In this document: positions 1 through 7,505 of the stretch, piece after piece
Layout of the letters: each line of letters starts with the position of its first letter
How positions within the stretch are numbered: the first letter of the stretch is position 1
From: an uncultured Bacilli bacterium
GTDB taxonomy: Bacteria; Bacillota_I; Bacilli_A; RF39; UBA660
Assembly (NCBI GenBank): GCA_947584955.1
Contig: CANPWS010000010.1
Span: 1 to 15,307 of the forward strand
Direction: 5' to 3'
DNA: 15,307 nucleotides
Translations under genes and position numbers: made by a program
Notes under the pieces: generated by a model
The model's database searches: none
The model's input: only the letters and a program-made list of their open reading frames with translations
What the model was told of the DNA's origin: nothing

Positions 1-199
1 ATCCTATATAATATTTTTAAATAAGTTTTATCATTTAGCAACCTGAATGGTTTTCTAGTTATAATAAAAATCTTTAATTTAGAAGAATCACTTAAAATCC
101 TTTTTATCTTTGAAATTTTTGTTTCAGATTTTATTTTTTCTTGTTCTTTATAAGCCCCCCCCCCCGTGTTAACTTATTGTTAACTTTATCATTTTGCAT
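1..199 (-). CDS. Phase-variable surface-polysaccharide gene, 5' end only, currently out of frame; possibly TupA-like ATP-grasp
   Basis: The ATG at 199-197 follows a very strong ribosome binding site, 43 bases after the 4-epimerase stop. Codons 12-15 lie in a run of 11 G (155-165). As written, the frame gives 22 residues (MQNDKVNNKLTRGGG then LIKNKKK) and stops at TAA 133-131. Reading GCT from base 155 instead, the frame stays open for 51 codons to the window edge. It would join the start codon if the run had 9 or 12 G; 10 G would also stop at once. The downstream part is basic and charged, then contains KIFIITRKPFRLL and NDKTYLKILYR. The last segment resembles, from memory, the D-K-x-Y-L-K-x-x-Y/F-R entry of TupA-type ATP-grasp proteins of cell-surface polymer loci. 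That identity is a weak inference. The open frame and its offset are seen directly. The gene could also be a fixed pseudogene. Confidence 0.7.
155..165 (-). repeat. Poly-G tract (11 G on the coding strand), candidate phase-variation switch
   Basis: Eleven consecutive C on the plus strand read as 11 G in codons 12-15 of the left-edge gene. The surrounding DNA is about three quarters A+T and no other G or C run in the window exceeds a few bases. Mononucleotide G/C tracts of this length near the start of surface-antigen genes are typical slipped-strand contingency sites. The length given puts the downstream frame out of register. It could also be a sequencing length error. Confidence 0.85.
168..184. 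repeat. Perfect inverted repeat GTTAAC-5-GTTAAC next to the G tract
   Basis: Two copies of the palindrome GTTAAC are separated by 5 bases, giving a 6-bp stem with a 5-base loop. The element lies inside codons 5-11 of the left-edge gene and ends two bases before the G tract. The repeat is certain. A role, such as an RNA hairpin near the start or a polymerase pause that promotes slippage, is speculation. Confidence 0.6.
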
Positions 200-205
200 T
201 TTTTA

Positions 206-214
206 CACCTCCTT
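206..214 (-). promoter_or_regulatory. Near-perfect ribosome binding site for the left-edge gene
   Basis: AAGGAGGTG sits six bases upstream of the ATG at 199-197 and matches the full anti-Shine-Dalgarno sequence of 16S rRNA. Such a strong site in front of a frame that stops after 22 codons argues that a real, full-length gene begins here. No promoter is seen in the 43-base gap, so the gene is probably cotranscribed with the 4-epimerase. Confidence 0.8.
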
Positions 215-242
215 ATTAAAAAATTATTCATTTTTAGAAATA

Positions 243-1202
243 TCACTCATTTTTATACCATTCTATAAACTTTTTTATACCTTCTTCAAAGGTAGTACTT
301 GGTTTATATCCTAGTAATTCTTTCGCTTTACTAATATCTGCATAGGTTCTATCAACATCTCCTGGTTGCATTCCCATTTGTTTAATCCTTGGTTCAACTC
401 CTAGAGTATTGCCAATTATATTTATCATTTCTTTTAAACTAATTGGATTATTGCTACCAAGGTTTATTATCTCATAAACATTTTCATGAGTCAATACATA
501 GTCACTTGATTTACAAATACCATCTACTATATCATCTACATAAGTATAATCTCTTGACGTTGTTCCATCTCCAAACATAGGAATTTTTTCATTATTTAAC
601 ATTAATCTAGTAAACTTGTTAATAGCTAAATCTGGTCTTTGCTTTGGTCCATATACTGTAAAGAATCTTAGTATAATAATATTCATATTATTTAATTTAT
701 GATAAACATGAGCCATTACTTCATTTGCTTTTTTAGTTGCAGCATATGGACTAATAGCAAAGTCTACTATCATATCTTCTCTAAATGGAACTTCTTTCGT
801 ATTTCCGTAAACACTACTAGATGATGCCATAACTAAATTCTTCACTCCATGAAGTTTTGCTTCTTCTAAAATATTTCCTGTTCCTATTACATTTACATAT
901 TGATATAAAAGTGGATCTTCAATTGAAGTTCTAACTCCAGCCATTGCTGCAATATGCATAACAACTTCAACCTTATTTTCATCAAAGACTTTCCTTACAT
1001 CTTCCCTATTCCTTATATCTCCTCGATATAGTTTGTAATTAGGATTATCTAAAAATGGTTTAACATTTTCCTCCTTTAATTTAGGATCATAGAAATTACA
1101 AAAATTATCTATTGTAACTACTTTATTTCCTTCTCTCAATAACCTTTCAGTTAATGTGGAACCTATAAATCCTGCTCCACCTGTTATAAAATACGTTTTC
1201 AT
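243..1202 (-). CDS. NAD-dependent sugar-nucleotide epimerase, UDP-glucuronate 4-epimerase-like
   Basis: This 319-residue extended short-chain dehydrogenase/reductase most likely interconverts UDP-glucuronate and UDP-galacturonate in the cytoplasm. The Rossmann motif TGGAGFIGS is at 7-15, followed by HIAAMAGVRTSIEDP at 83-97, SSSSVYG at 127-133, the catalytic Y153-x3-K157 in PYAATKKANE, and RFFTVYGP before the C-terminal substrate domain. The GVR-S-x-E-x-P segment, YAATKKANE-x-MAH and RFFTVYGP match the UDP-GlcA 4-epimerase branch better than GalE, though a UDP-GlcNAc or UDP-Glc 4-epimerase cannot be excluded. The length is normal. Its ATG overlaps the upstream ATP-grasp stop as ATGA, and a GAAGG ribosome binding site lies in the end of that gene, so the two are translationally coupled. 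With the UDP-glucose dehydrogenase upstream it would complete a UDP-Glc to UDP-GlcA to UDP-GalA route. Confidence 0.85.
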   Translation of the reverse strand: MKTYFITGGAGFIGSTLTERLLREGNKVVTIDNFCNFYDPKLKEENVKPFLDNPNYKLYRGDIRNREDVRKVFDENKVEVVMHIAAMAGVRTSIEDPLLYQYVNVIGTGNILEEAKLHGVKNLVMASSSSVYGNTKEVPFREDMIVDFAISPYAATKKANEVMAHVYHKLNNMNIIILRFFTVYGPKQRPDLAINKFTRLMLNNEKIPMFGDGTTSRDYTYVDDIVDGICKSSDYVLTHENVYEIINLGSNNPISLKEMINIIGNTLGVEPRIKQMGMQPGDVDRTYADISKAKELLGYKPSTTFEEGIKKFIEWYKNE

Positions 1203-2356
1203 TTACTACCTTCTTTCATATTTCCAAAAATATATTTCTTTCTATCTTTTAATTTAGTCTTCTTCATTAAACTAGTCCATCTTAATATTTCGTCAGTTAA
1301 GTCACCAAATACAGGAACTCCATGACATAATTGTGGAGCCCAAATACCTCCACCATTAACATTTATTTCTATTAAGACTATATCTCCTTCAGAATCTAAA
1401 GTTAAATCCCAATTTAGGACTCCAACATTAGGTAACTGTTTATGCATACTAATACATTTCTTTAATACATTAGGAAACAATTCAATTTTTTTGTCTTTAA
1501 ATACATAATTAGTATTAGGATGTTCATAAAATTCATCTTTGAATTCTGTAATTGCCTTTTCGTGTAATGTACCATCATCATCAATTGCTATAAATATTCC
1601 ACCAGCATGAGCATTATCTAAAAATGAACCATTTCTACCAATTCGCATCATACATGGTACATGTAAAATTTTATTTTTCCATCTATAAGTTATTATCCTA
1701 AAAGTATTAACACTATCTGGATATATTTCAGCAAGAGATTCATGACACTTAATTCTTTCTTGAATTATAAAATTGGTTCCTAAAGTATCAATTAAATCTT
1801 CAATTTTTAAATTATAATTCTTCTCTATACCTTTCTCAAAATTTAATAATTTACAACCAACACCACTACAAGTGTCAACTGATACTTTATAAAATTTTTC
1901 TCCAATATCATATAATTTTTTTATAACTTCAGATTTATCAATAACATTATTATCAGAATCCATATAAGTACCACTTTGACAAGAAATTATTTTTTTAGGC
2001 ATTTTAACATTTAAATAATCTTGAATTGTATATAAATTATTTTTATCCTCTAAAAAATCATTCATACTTTTATCAAAATTCATAAATCTTTCAAATTCTG
2101 GAATATATAATAATTCTGGAAAATATCTAACATCAAAATGTCCACTAAAAGCATAATTATGCATATGCCATATGTATGGGATTTTTTTTTCATAATTTTT
2201 TAAATAATATTCATCAATTGCTTTTTTTTGTTTTTTTGTTAACTCGCAACTATTGCAAATTTTAACTCTTCTAAAATCTTTAAATTTTTTTATTTCGTTT
2301 ACTTTGGAGTATGATATAATACACTTATCAATCATATTTTTTATAAATTCTTTCAT
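1199..2356 (-). CDS. Sugar-transfer-associated ATP-grasp protein
   Basis: This 385-residue protein belongs to the ATP-grasp fold, in the group found with polysaccharide loci (ATPgrasp_ST type). The ATP-grasp half spans about 120-360. It holds IIQERI at 197-202, SVNTFRIITY at 215-224, RIGRNGSFLDNAHAGG at 238-253, and the metal-binding end LNWDLTL (314-320) plus VLIEINVNGGG (327-337), with D317, E330 and N332 as the likely magnesium ligands. There is no signal peptide or membrane segment, so it is cytoplasmic. Enzymes of this fold join a carboxylate to an amine or similar group using ATP, and a uronic acid carboxyl group is an attractive substrate here. That is inference; the true substrate is not known. 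GAGAGG precedes the ATG at 2356. It follows the flippase after about 108 bases and overlaps the 4-epimerase start by four bases. Confidence 0.8.
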   Translation of the reverse strand: MKEFIKNMIDKCIISYSKVNEIKKFKDFRRVKICNSCELTKKQKKAIDEYYLKNYEKKIPYIWHMHNYAFSGHFDVRYFPELLYIPEFERFMNFDKSMNDFLEDKNNLYTIQDYLNVKMPKKIISCQSGTYMDSDNNVIDKSEVIKKLYDIGEKFYKVSVDTCSGVGCKLLNFEKGIEKNYNLKIEDLIDTLGTNFIIQERIKCHESLAEIYPDSVNTFRIITYRWKNKILHVPCMMRIGRNGSFLDNAHAGGIFIAIDDDGTLHEKAITEFKDEFYEHPNTNYVFKDKKIELFPNVLKKCISMHKQLPNVGVLNWDLTLDSEGDIVLIEINVNGGGIWAPQLCHGVPVFGDLTDEILRWTSLMKKTKLKDRKKYIFGNMKEGSK

Positions 2357-2402
2357 TCTAACCTCTCATTTCTTTCACTTAATTTAATACAAACAAAATT
2401 AT

Positions 2403-2417
2403 GAAAATAATATTTTC
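2403..2417. repeat. 15-bp palindrome in the gap between flippase and ATP-grasp genes
   Basis: GAAAATA and TATTTTC flank a single base, giving 7-bp arms. It lies about 45 bases upstream of the ATP-grasp start in a 108-base gap that also holds several GTTAA words. It could be an operator half-site pair or a chance result of A/T-rich sequence. I see no good -35/-10 pair and no G+C-rich terminator hairpin in this gap. Confidence 0.3.
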
Positions 2418-2464
2418 TACTTAACTCCCCACTTTTAACTAATAAGTTAATTAACAAACATAGA

Positions 2465-3895
2465 TCACTTTTTTTTAACTTTTTTCTTATTTCTTTTTAT
2501 ATATTTAGATATTATTTGTTTATTAAAAATAAGATCTTTATTTAAATAAATTGAAAATAAAATTGTTAAAACTAAAATTATAATTTTTATTAACTTATTA
2601 AAAAAATAGTAAGAGAATAACACAATAACTACTGAAATCAATGTGAGAAAAAAGTTTGATTTTTGTATCCTTAAATTGCTTGTTTTTACAATTATACAAT
2701 AACGAATTATAAACATTACTAAAAATCCTAATATAGTTGATAAAGCCGCAGCATATATTCCAATTTTTCGAACTAAAAGTAAATCAACAATAATATTTAT
2801 AATTCCAGCTAAAGTTGAAGTATATGCTATTATTTTAGTGTTTTTTTTAGCAACAAATATACCAGATGTTATACCAATCATTACGTTTATTAAGCAAGAA
2901 ACCATATAAAGTGGTATATAATTATAAGAATCATAATAAGAAGAATTGATAAATATATTAAATACAAAAGGCATTACTGCAATTATAAGCAAATCTAAAG
3001 ATAAAAATATTCTATAAAGCCGATTTATTAATTCATTTATAAATATCTGTCCTTCTTCATCATTTATATTTGAAATAACTGAATCTGTAAGTGATGTATT
3101 AAAGATATTGTACACTTCAGTAAATGCATTTGAAAATTTCATAGAAACAGATAAAATTCCAGTAGAAGATATTCCCATAATATTAGAAATTATAATTTTG
3201 TCAGAAGATTTTATAGCTTGCCAAGACAATTCATTTGGAATAAGTGGTAAAGAATAAGATAGTAATTCCTTACTTTTAGATTTATTAAAATATTTGAAAT
3301 TAATATATTGGATTATTTTCTTTTTAATTAACAAATAAACTCCGGAAATTAAATAACTTATAAAAGATGATAATAATAACCCCGTAATTGACATTTTAAA
3401 AACTATTAAAAAAATTATATTAAGAATAATAGTTAAAAAGGAAGATAAAAAACTAGCCTTTGCATATGTTTTATAATCACCCATACCTCTTGTAATTTGA
3501 AGCATTGTAGAAAAAAATATAGAAGAAATTACATTCAATAGTAAAAATATTTTAGCTTCTATGGTAATAAAAAATTGAGCGAATATATAAATTATTGTAT
3601 AAAAAACTATCTGAACAATTGAAATGCAAAAAATATTAGTAATAATTTTAGTTTGCTCATTTTTATTTCCACGCTTTTCTGTTAAAAATCTAAAAATTGC
3701 ATTTTCAATTTGCATATTTACTAATACTACTAAAATAGTTACATATGTAGATATTAAATCTACTACACCATATTCAGAAGTTGATAAAATAGAAGTGTAC
3801 AATGGCAAAAGTAAAAATTGAATTAATCTTGTTGAAATTTTACCTATAAATAAAGTAATTGTATTATTAACAAAATTTTTATTCTTTGATTGCAT
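2465..3895 (-). CDS. Wzx-type polysaccharide flippase (MATE/MOP superfamily)
   Basis: This protein of about 476 residues is almost entirely hydrophobic helices with short Lys/Asn-rich loops, about 12-14 membrane spans. It is the expected inner-membrane flippase that moves the undecaprenyl-linked repeat unit across the membrane. The N-terminus (NNTITLFIGKISTRLIQFLLLPLYTS, then L-S-x-S-E-Y-G-V-V-D) is typical of the polysaccharide-export family: a first helix containing a positive charge, then the EYG motif. ATG 3895 is chosen over the in-frame ATG 3913 because AGTAGG precedes it at good spacing and it lies four bases after the iron-sulfur gene's stop. The C-terminus is a strongly basic tail (RNKKKVKKK). 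Its partner in the pathway is the EpsG-like polymerase at 8769-9920. Confidence 0.9.
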   Translation of the reverse strand: MQSKNKNFVNNTITLFIGKISTRLIQFLLLPLYTSILSTSEYGVVDLISTYVTILVVLVNMQIENAIFRFLTEKRGNKNEQTKIITNIFCISIVQIVFYTIIYIFAQFFITIEAKIFLLLNVISSIFFSTMLQITRGMGDYKTYAKASFLSSFLTIILNIIFLIVFKMSITGLLLSSFISYLISGVYLLIKKKIIQYINFKYFNKSKSKELLSYSLPLIPNELSWQAIKSSDKIIISNIMGISSTGILSVSMKFSNAFTEVYNIFNTSLTDSVISNINDEEGQIFINELINRLYRIFLSLDLLIIAVMPFVFNIFINSSYYDSYNYIPLYMVSCLINVMIGITSGIFVAKKNTKIIAYTSTLAGIINIIVDLLLVRKIGIYAAALSTILGFLVMFIIRYCIIVKTSNLRIQKSNFFLTLISVVIVLFSYYFFNKLIKIIILVLTILFSIYLNKDLIFNKQIISKYIKRNKKKVKKK

Positions 3896-3899
3896 ATTA

Positions 3900-5129
3900 T
3901 TACCTACTTTCATTCAATTTAGTTTTAATTTTGTCTTTCATTTTTTTAGGAAATAGTTGCAATAATTTTACTTTAATAAAATTAGGTATAAATAAAATTT
4001 TATACTTAATTAACTCATTTCTTAAACTCTTATTAACAGATATATCAAAATTAGATGTCTTTATATAATTTTCTTCAAAAATGCCTCTTTTAATATTTTT
4101 TACTGATGGTGAATGTAACTGCTTATTATATTTAATAGCCTGCGATACTTCGGGCTGCTCATATAAAGTTATTTTATTTTTTTCTTTTAAATAATTTAAA
4201 ATTTTTTGTCCTTTTTCACTATTTGCAAGAACTAAATTTACTTGTTCACAATCTTTTGATTCTAATAATCGTTTATCATTAATTTTGGAAGTATCTGCTA
4301 ATGTGATATCCGTAATCCTTCCTTCATTTGCATAACGACAATGATAACAATTTTCTCTTAATATTAAATTATTCATATATCCTCGAAAATAACAATCTGT
4401 TTGATTTGGATCTTTTCTATAAAACAAATTATTACATTCATCATATAATGAAAAATAATACTTAGATTTAGGGTTTCTAAAAGTTATTTTTTTGACTTTT
4501 TTCTTATATTTCTTTTCAATTTTTTCAATATGTTGACTTAAATAATCAAAAGGAACAACTCCATGACAAACAATATCTATCAATACTAAATTATCATTTT
4601 TTTTCATTTTATCAAATTTCATTTTTACTGCTGCACATTGGCATGGAACACCAATAAAAAGAACCTTTTTATCCTCTTTTATATCTTGATTTAAATCATT
4701 CAAACAATCGCTTAAATCAGCCTGTACATATTTTGATCCACAAACAAAATTAATGTCATCATAACTTTTTACTTTTATATATTTTAATCCCTCATGAACA
4801 TTTTTAGAAAAAGCAACACCATATGCTGAATAATTATTTTCTAAGGCATATTTATACAATTCTTGGGCAATTCCACCACTTGCACCTTGATTTCTAATTT
4901 TAATCGAATTACTCCATCCTGCATAAGCTTTATCAGGAAAGTTAAAATTAAACCTTTGATTAGATGGACAATTTTTTTTGCAAATATGACAAGATATACA
5001 TTTACTTTTATCTATTATTGGATAATATACACCTAATTCATTTTTTTGGAATGATATACACTTTTTAGGACAAAGATTAGCACAAAGTCCACAACCAGTG
5101 CAATTTTTTTTATCACAAATATCAAACAT
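3900..5129 (-). CDS. F420-hydrogenase/dehydrogenase beta-subunit-like iron-sulfur protein
   Basis: This protein of about 409 residues starts with two [4Fe-4S] ferredoxin motifs, C10-x2-C13-x2-C16-x3-C20 and C44-x2-C47-x2-C50-x3-C54. The F420-hydrogenase beta-subunit N- and C-terminal domains follow: RNQGASGGIAQEL at about 79-91, LFIGVPCQCAAV at about 157-168, VCHGVVPF at about 187-194 and NCYHCRYA at about 260-267. It is presumably a cytoplasmic oxidoreductase. Members of this family are repeatedly found beside polysaccharide pyruvyl transferases in polysaccharide loci, as here, but their reaction is not established. True use of coenzyme F420 is unlikely in this kind of organism; a flavin is more plausible. 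The start at 5129 is preferred over 5144 because GGTG stands six bases before it, giving an 8-base overlap with the pyruvyl transferase gene. Confidence 0.85.
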   Translation of the reverse strand: MFDICDKKNCTGCGLCANLCPKKCISFQKNELGVYYPIIDKSKCISCHICKKNCPSNQRFNFNFPDKAYAGWSNSIKIRNQGASGGIAQELYKYALENNYSAYGVAFSKNVHEGLKYIKVKSYDDINFVCGSKYVQADLSDCLNDLNQDIKEDKKVLFIGVPCQCAAVKMKFDKMKKNDNLVLIDIVCHGVVPFDYLSQHIEKIEKKYKKKVKKITFRNPKSKYYFSLYDECNNLFYRKDPNQTDCYFRGYMNNLILRENCYHCRYANEGRITDITLADTSKINDKRLLESKDCEQVNLVLANSEKGQKILNYLKEKNKITLYEQPEVSQAIKYNKQLHSPSVKNIKRGIFEENYIKTSNFDISVNKSLRNELIKYKILFIPNFIKVKLLQLFPKKMKDKIKTKLNESR

Positions 5130-6207
5130 TTTTATCACCATCATTTAACATTTGCTTTAAAATTTCTAAACTTTTGCTTCTAAAGTTATCAAGATTTTTA
5201 TTAATTTTATTCCAATCAATTTGAGGAGAATAATTATTAATATCAATTTTTTTACCATCTTGCTCTTTTATTTCTAAAATTTCAGAAAGTGAAATCATCC
5301 TTGATTTTCTAGCCCAATTATAAAACAAAAATGGTTTATTAAAATAAATACTAAATAACAATCCATGATAAGATGCTACAAATACATGTTCAGCATAAAA
5401 AATTAAATTTAAAAATTCATTTATTTTCGTTGGATGAATTGATTTAACTCCCTTTTTCTTTTTCCCGTAATTAATAAAATAAACTTCAAAATTATTCTTT
5501 TTAGCATAATTAATAGCATCATTAATGCATTTATTTTCTTCATCATTAAAATAAACCAAAACATATTTTTTCTTTATAATTCTTTTATTTATAAATTTTT
5601 CCCATTCTTTAGCAGTTAATAGCATTGTTGGGTCGCACACTACATCAACTTTTCCATCATATAATTCTTTTATCCACTCTTTAGCTTGTTTTTCTCTCAC
5701 AGTTATTCTTTCAAAGCCACTTAATAATAATCTTATTTTACTTTTCTGTTTTTCATCAAAAGAATCGCCAATGGAAGGTGCATAAGCTTTTTTCTTTTTA
5801 TTATCAGTAACAAAATCCAAAAAATATGAATAATCTTCTGTAGCGTTAGGATTCCAAACAAGATCACTACCTATTAAAAATTGATAATAAATTGCATTGG
5901 TTTCATCTATATTTGATTTATCATAAGTTTTTTCACTTACTTTTGCATATTCATTAAAAAATTTAAATATATTTTTATGTTTTTTTAAGTAATATTTTCC
6001 AAATAATAAATAAACTGCTAAACTTTTTATACTTTTGCAATAACGTAATTGTGGCAATTCTTTTTTTCTTATTTTTGGACAAATATAGTTTATTATTTCA
6101 CACTCATATTTTAAATCATTAACAGTTTTCCATAAAGCATATGTCTGTAAAGCACTTCCAAAATTAGTTGTATCTTGAAAAGTTAAAATTCCTATTTTTT
6201 TATTCAT
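5122..6207 (-). CDS. Polysaccharide pyruvyl transferase family protein
   Basis: This 361-residue protein of the CsaB/WcaK/EpsI-type family likely transfers pyruvate from phosphoenolpyruvate to a sugar, forming an acidic ketal. The family signatures are in order: FGSALQTYAL at 17-26, IGSDLVWN at 112-119 (usually GSDQVWN), AYAPSIG at 141-147, VREKQA at 170-175, CDPTMLL at 191-197, and FVASYHGLLFSIYFNKPFLF at 276-295, where H281 matches the usual conserved S-x-H-G position. It has no membrane segments. AAGGAGGAG precedes the ATG by four bases. Its 3' end overlaps the iron-sulfur gene by eight bases, so the pair is likely made together. The acceptor sugar is not predictable. Some members of the family sit in loci without proven ketals, so the exact reaction is inference. 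Confidence 0.85.
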   Translation of the reverse strand: MNKKIGILTFQDTTNFGSALQTYALWKTVNDLKYECEIINYICPKIRKKELPQLRYCKSIKSLAVYLLFGKYYLKKHKNIFKFFNEYAKVSEKTYDKSNIDETNAIYYQFLIGSDLVWNPNATEDYSYFLDFVTDNKKKKAYAPSIGDSFDEKQKSKIRLLLSGFERITVREKQAKEWIKELYDGKVDVVCDPTMLLTAKEWEKFINKRIIKKKYVLVYFNDEENKCINDAINYAKKNNFEVYFINYGKKKKGVKSIHPTKINEFLNLIFYAEHVFVASYHGLLFSIYFNKPFLFYNWARKSRMISLSEILEIKEQDGKKIDINNYSPQIDWNKINKNLDNFRSKSLEILKQMLNDGDKNV

Positions 6208-6234
6208 AACTCCTCCTTAATAGCATCGAATTCT

Positions 6235-7401
6235 TTATAAAATTTCTTCCCACTTTTTAATAATTTTATCGATTTCGTATTTTTTAGAATTAATAATTGA
6301 TTGCTTAGATAATTTCTGCATTAAGCTTTCATCACTTACCAAATTTAGCATTGCTTTTGCATATTCCTCAATATTATTATTTTTAATTAGTAAAGAACAT
6401 TTATTAAACTGTTCAATACAACATGGTAAATCATATGTGATAATTGGAAGTCCAAATTCACAAGCTTCAATCAAAATCATAGGTAATCCCTCATAATAAG
6501 AAGAAAGTAAATAGATAGATGCATTCAAATAAAATTTTTCAATTTGATTGGTTTTCGGATATAAAAATATTCTATCTTCCAATTTTAAATTTTTAATTTT
6601 ATCTTCTAAGATTTTTTTTTCTGGTCCCTCACCAATTATCATTAACTTCCAATCACTATTAGTTTTAGAAAATATTTTAAAAGAAGAAATCAAGCGTTCA
6701 AATCCTTTTTCTGAAGCAAATCTTCCAACCGCAATAAAATTTTTAGATGATAAATCAGATTTTTCTTTACTATAAAAGCTTTTTGGATTATATATGCAAA
6801 TAGCATCATAATTAAATTTTTTCTTTATCCACTTTTTATCATCTTCTGTCAAAACAATATAATTATCCAACTTTGAAATAGATTCTTTAATTAAATCTAA
6901 TTGATAAGTATAATCACTACTTTTTTCAATAAAATATGAATAACAACTACTATGTTGCCAACCTATTATCTTAGATGAAATTTTTTCTTTAAAAACTCCT
7001 AGCCAAAAAGAATAATATCCACCAACTCCAATAGTCACATCAATATTATTTTTATTAATATAATTTATAATTTTTTTGTTATAAAAAAATTTCTTTTTAT
7101 AATAGCAAAAAGACATTAATCCTTTCTTTTTTTGAATAAATTTAAATTTTTTGGCTATTTTTTTTATTAATACGGTCCAAAAAAAGAAATATTGTTCAAA
7201 TTTATATATTGGAATATATTTAATTTTTGCTTTCTTATCTAATTTATATAAATCATAATCAACTTTAAATCTATTATCAGTACAAATAAGATGTACATCA
7301 TAATCTAAATCTATTAACTTATTAATAATTAAAGTTGTACACCTTTGAATACCTCCAAGATTAAATAAAGAAGAGGTCAAAAAGCAAACTTTTTTTTTCA
7401 T
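6235..7401 (-). CDS. GT4-family glycosyltransferase
   Basis: This 388-residue GT-B glycosyltransferase would add one sugar to the lipid-linked repeat at the cytoplasmic face. The N-terminal domain starts with KVCFLTSSLFNLGGIQRCT, the usual GG-x-x-R acceptor-side loop. The donor-side domain has FIAVGRFASEKGFERL at 222-237, MIIGEGPEKK at about 254-263, and the EX7E motif E304-GLPMILI-E312, followed by EFGLPIITYD. ATG 7401 is chosen because GAGG precedes it by six bases. A 19-codon in-frame extension to 7458 would run back through the promoter and has no ribosome binding site. A run of nine A follows the start codon (codons 2-4). Donor and linkage cannot be told from sequence. It lies directly downstream of its own extended -10 promoter. 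Confidence 0.88.
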   Translation of the reverse strand: MKKKVCFLTSSLFNLGGIQRCTTLIINKLIDLDYDVHLICTDNRFKVDYDLYKLDKKAKIKYIPIYKFEQYFFFWTVLIKKIAKKFKFIQKKKGLMSFCYYKKKFFYNKKIINYINKNNIDVTIGVGGYYSFWLGVFKEKISSKIIGWQHSSCYSYFIEKSSDYTYQLDLIKESISKLDNYIVLTEDDKKWIKKKFNYDAICIYNPKSFYSKEKSDLSSKNFIAVGRFASEKGFERLISSFKIFSKTNSDWKLMIIGEGPEKKILEDKIKNLKLEDRIFLYPKTNQIEKFYLNASIYLLSSYYEGLPMILIEACEFGLPIITYDLPCCIEQFNKCSLLIKNNNIEEYAKAMLNLVSDESLMQKLSKQSIINSKKYEIDKIIKKWEEIL

Positions 7402-7425
7402 ATTACACCTCAAATAACATAAAAT

Positions 7426-7455
7426 ATTATAACATAAAGATGATATTAAGTTCAA
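7426..7455 (-). promoter_or_regulatory. Sigma-A-type promoter upstream of the GT4 gene at 6235-7401
   Basis: A -35 TTGAAC (7455-7450) and a consensus -10 TATAAT (7431-7426) are separated by 18 bases. TG-T immediately before the -10 makes an extended -10. The start codon is about 25 bases downstream. The element sits in the 104-base gap after the UDP-glucose dehydrogenase gene, where no hairpin terminator is visible. It likely boosts the downstream genes rather than starting an isolated unit. Confidence 0.65.
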
Positions 7456-7505
7456 CAAAAATCCTAAAAAACAAAATAATATTATTATAACTTTATTTGC
7501 AAATT

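Noticed and set aside
2170..2240. Runs of 7-9 A/T, here and at about 6612-6620 and 7390-7398, as further phase-variation tracts
   Set aside because: A/T runs of this length are common in such AT-rich DNA and the host genes are intact. Only the G tract is exceptional.
3624..4068. Open frames on the plus strand (3624-3821 and 3886-4068)
   Set aside because: They lie antisense within the well-supported flippase and iron-sulfur genes, lack good ribosome binding sites and resemble no family.
6548..6775. Plus-strand open frame inside a GT4 gene
   Set aside because: It is the reverse reading of a conserved glycosyltransferase domain with no family match or ribosome binding site.
7402..7458. N-terminal 19-residue extension of the GT4 at 6235-7401
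   Set aside because: It would cover the extended -10 promoter and has no ribosome binding site; the conserved domain starts at the ATG at 7401.
7402..7505. Possible terminator between the dehydrogenase and the next GT4
   Set aside because: Only short AT-only palindromes are present, with no G+C stem followed by a T run on the coding strand.
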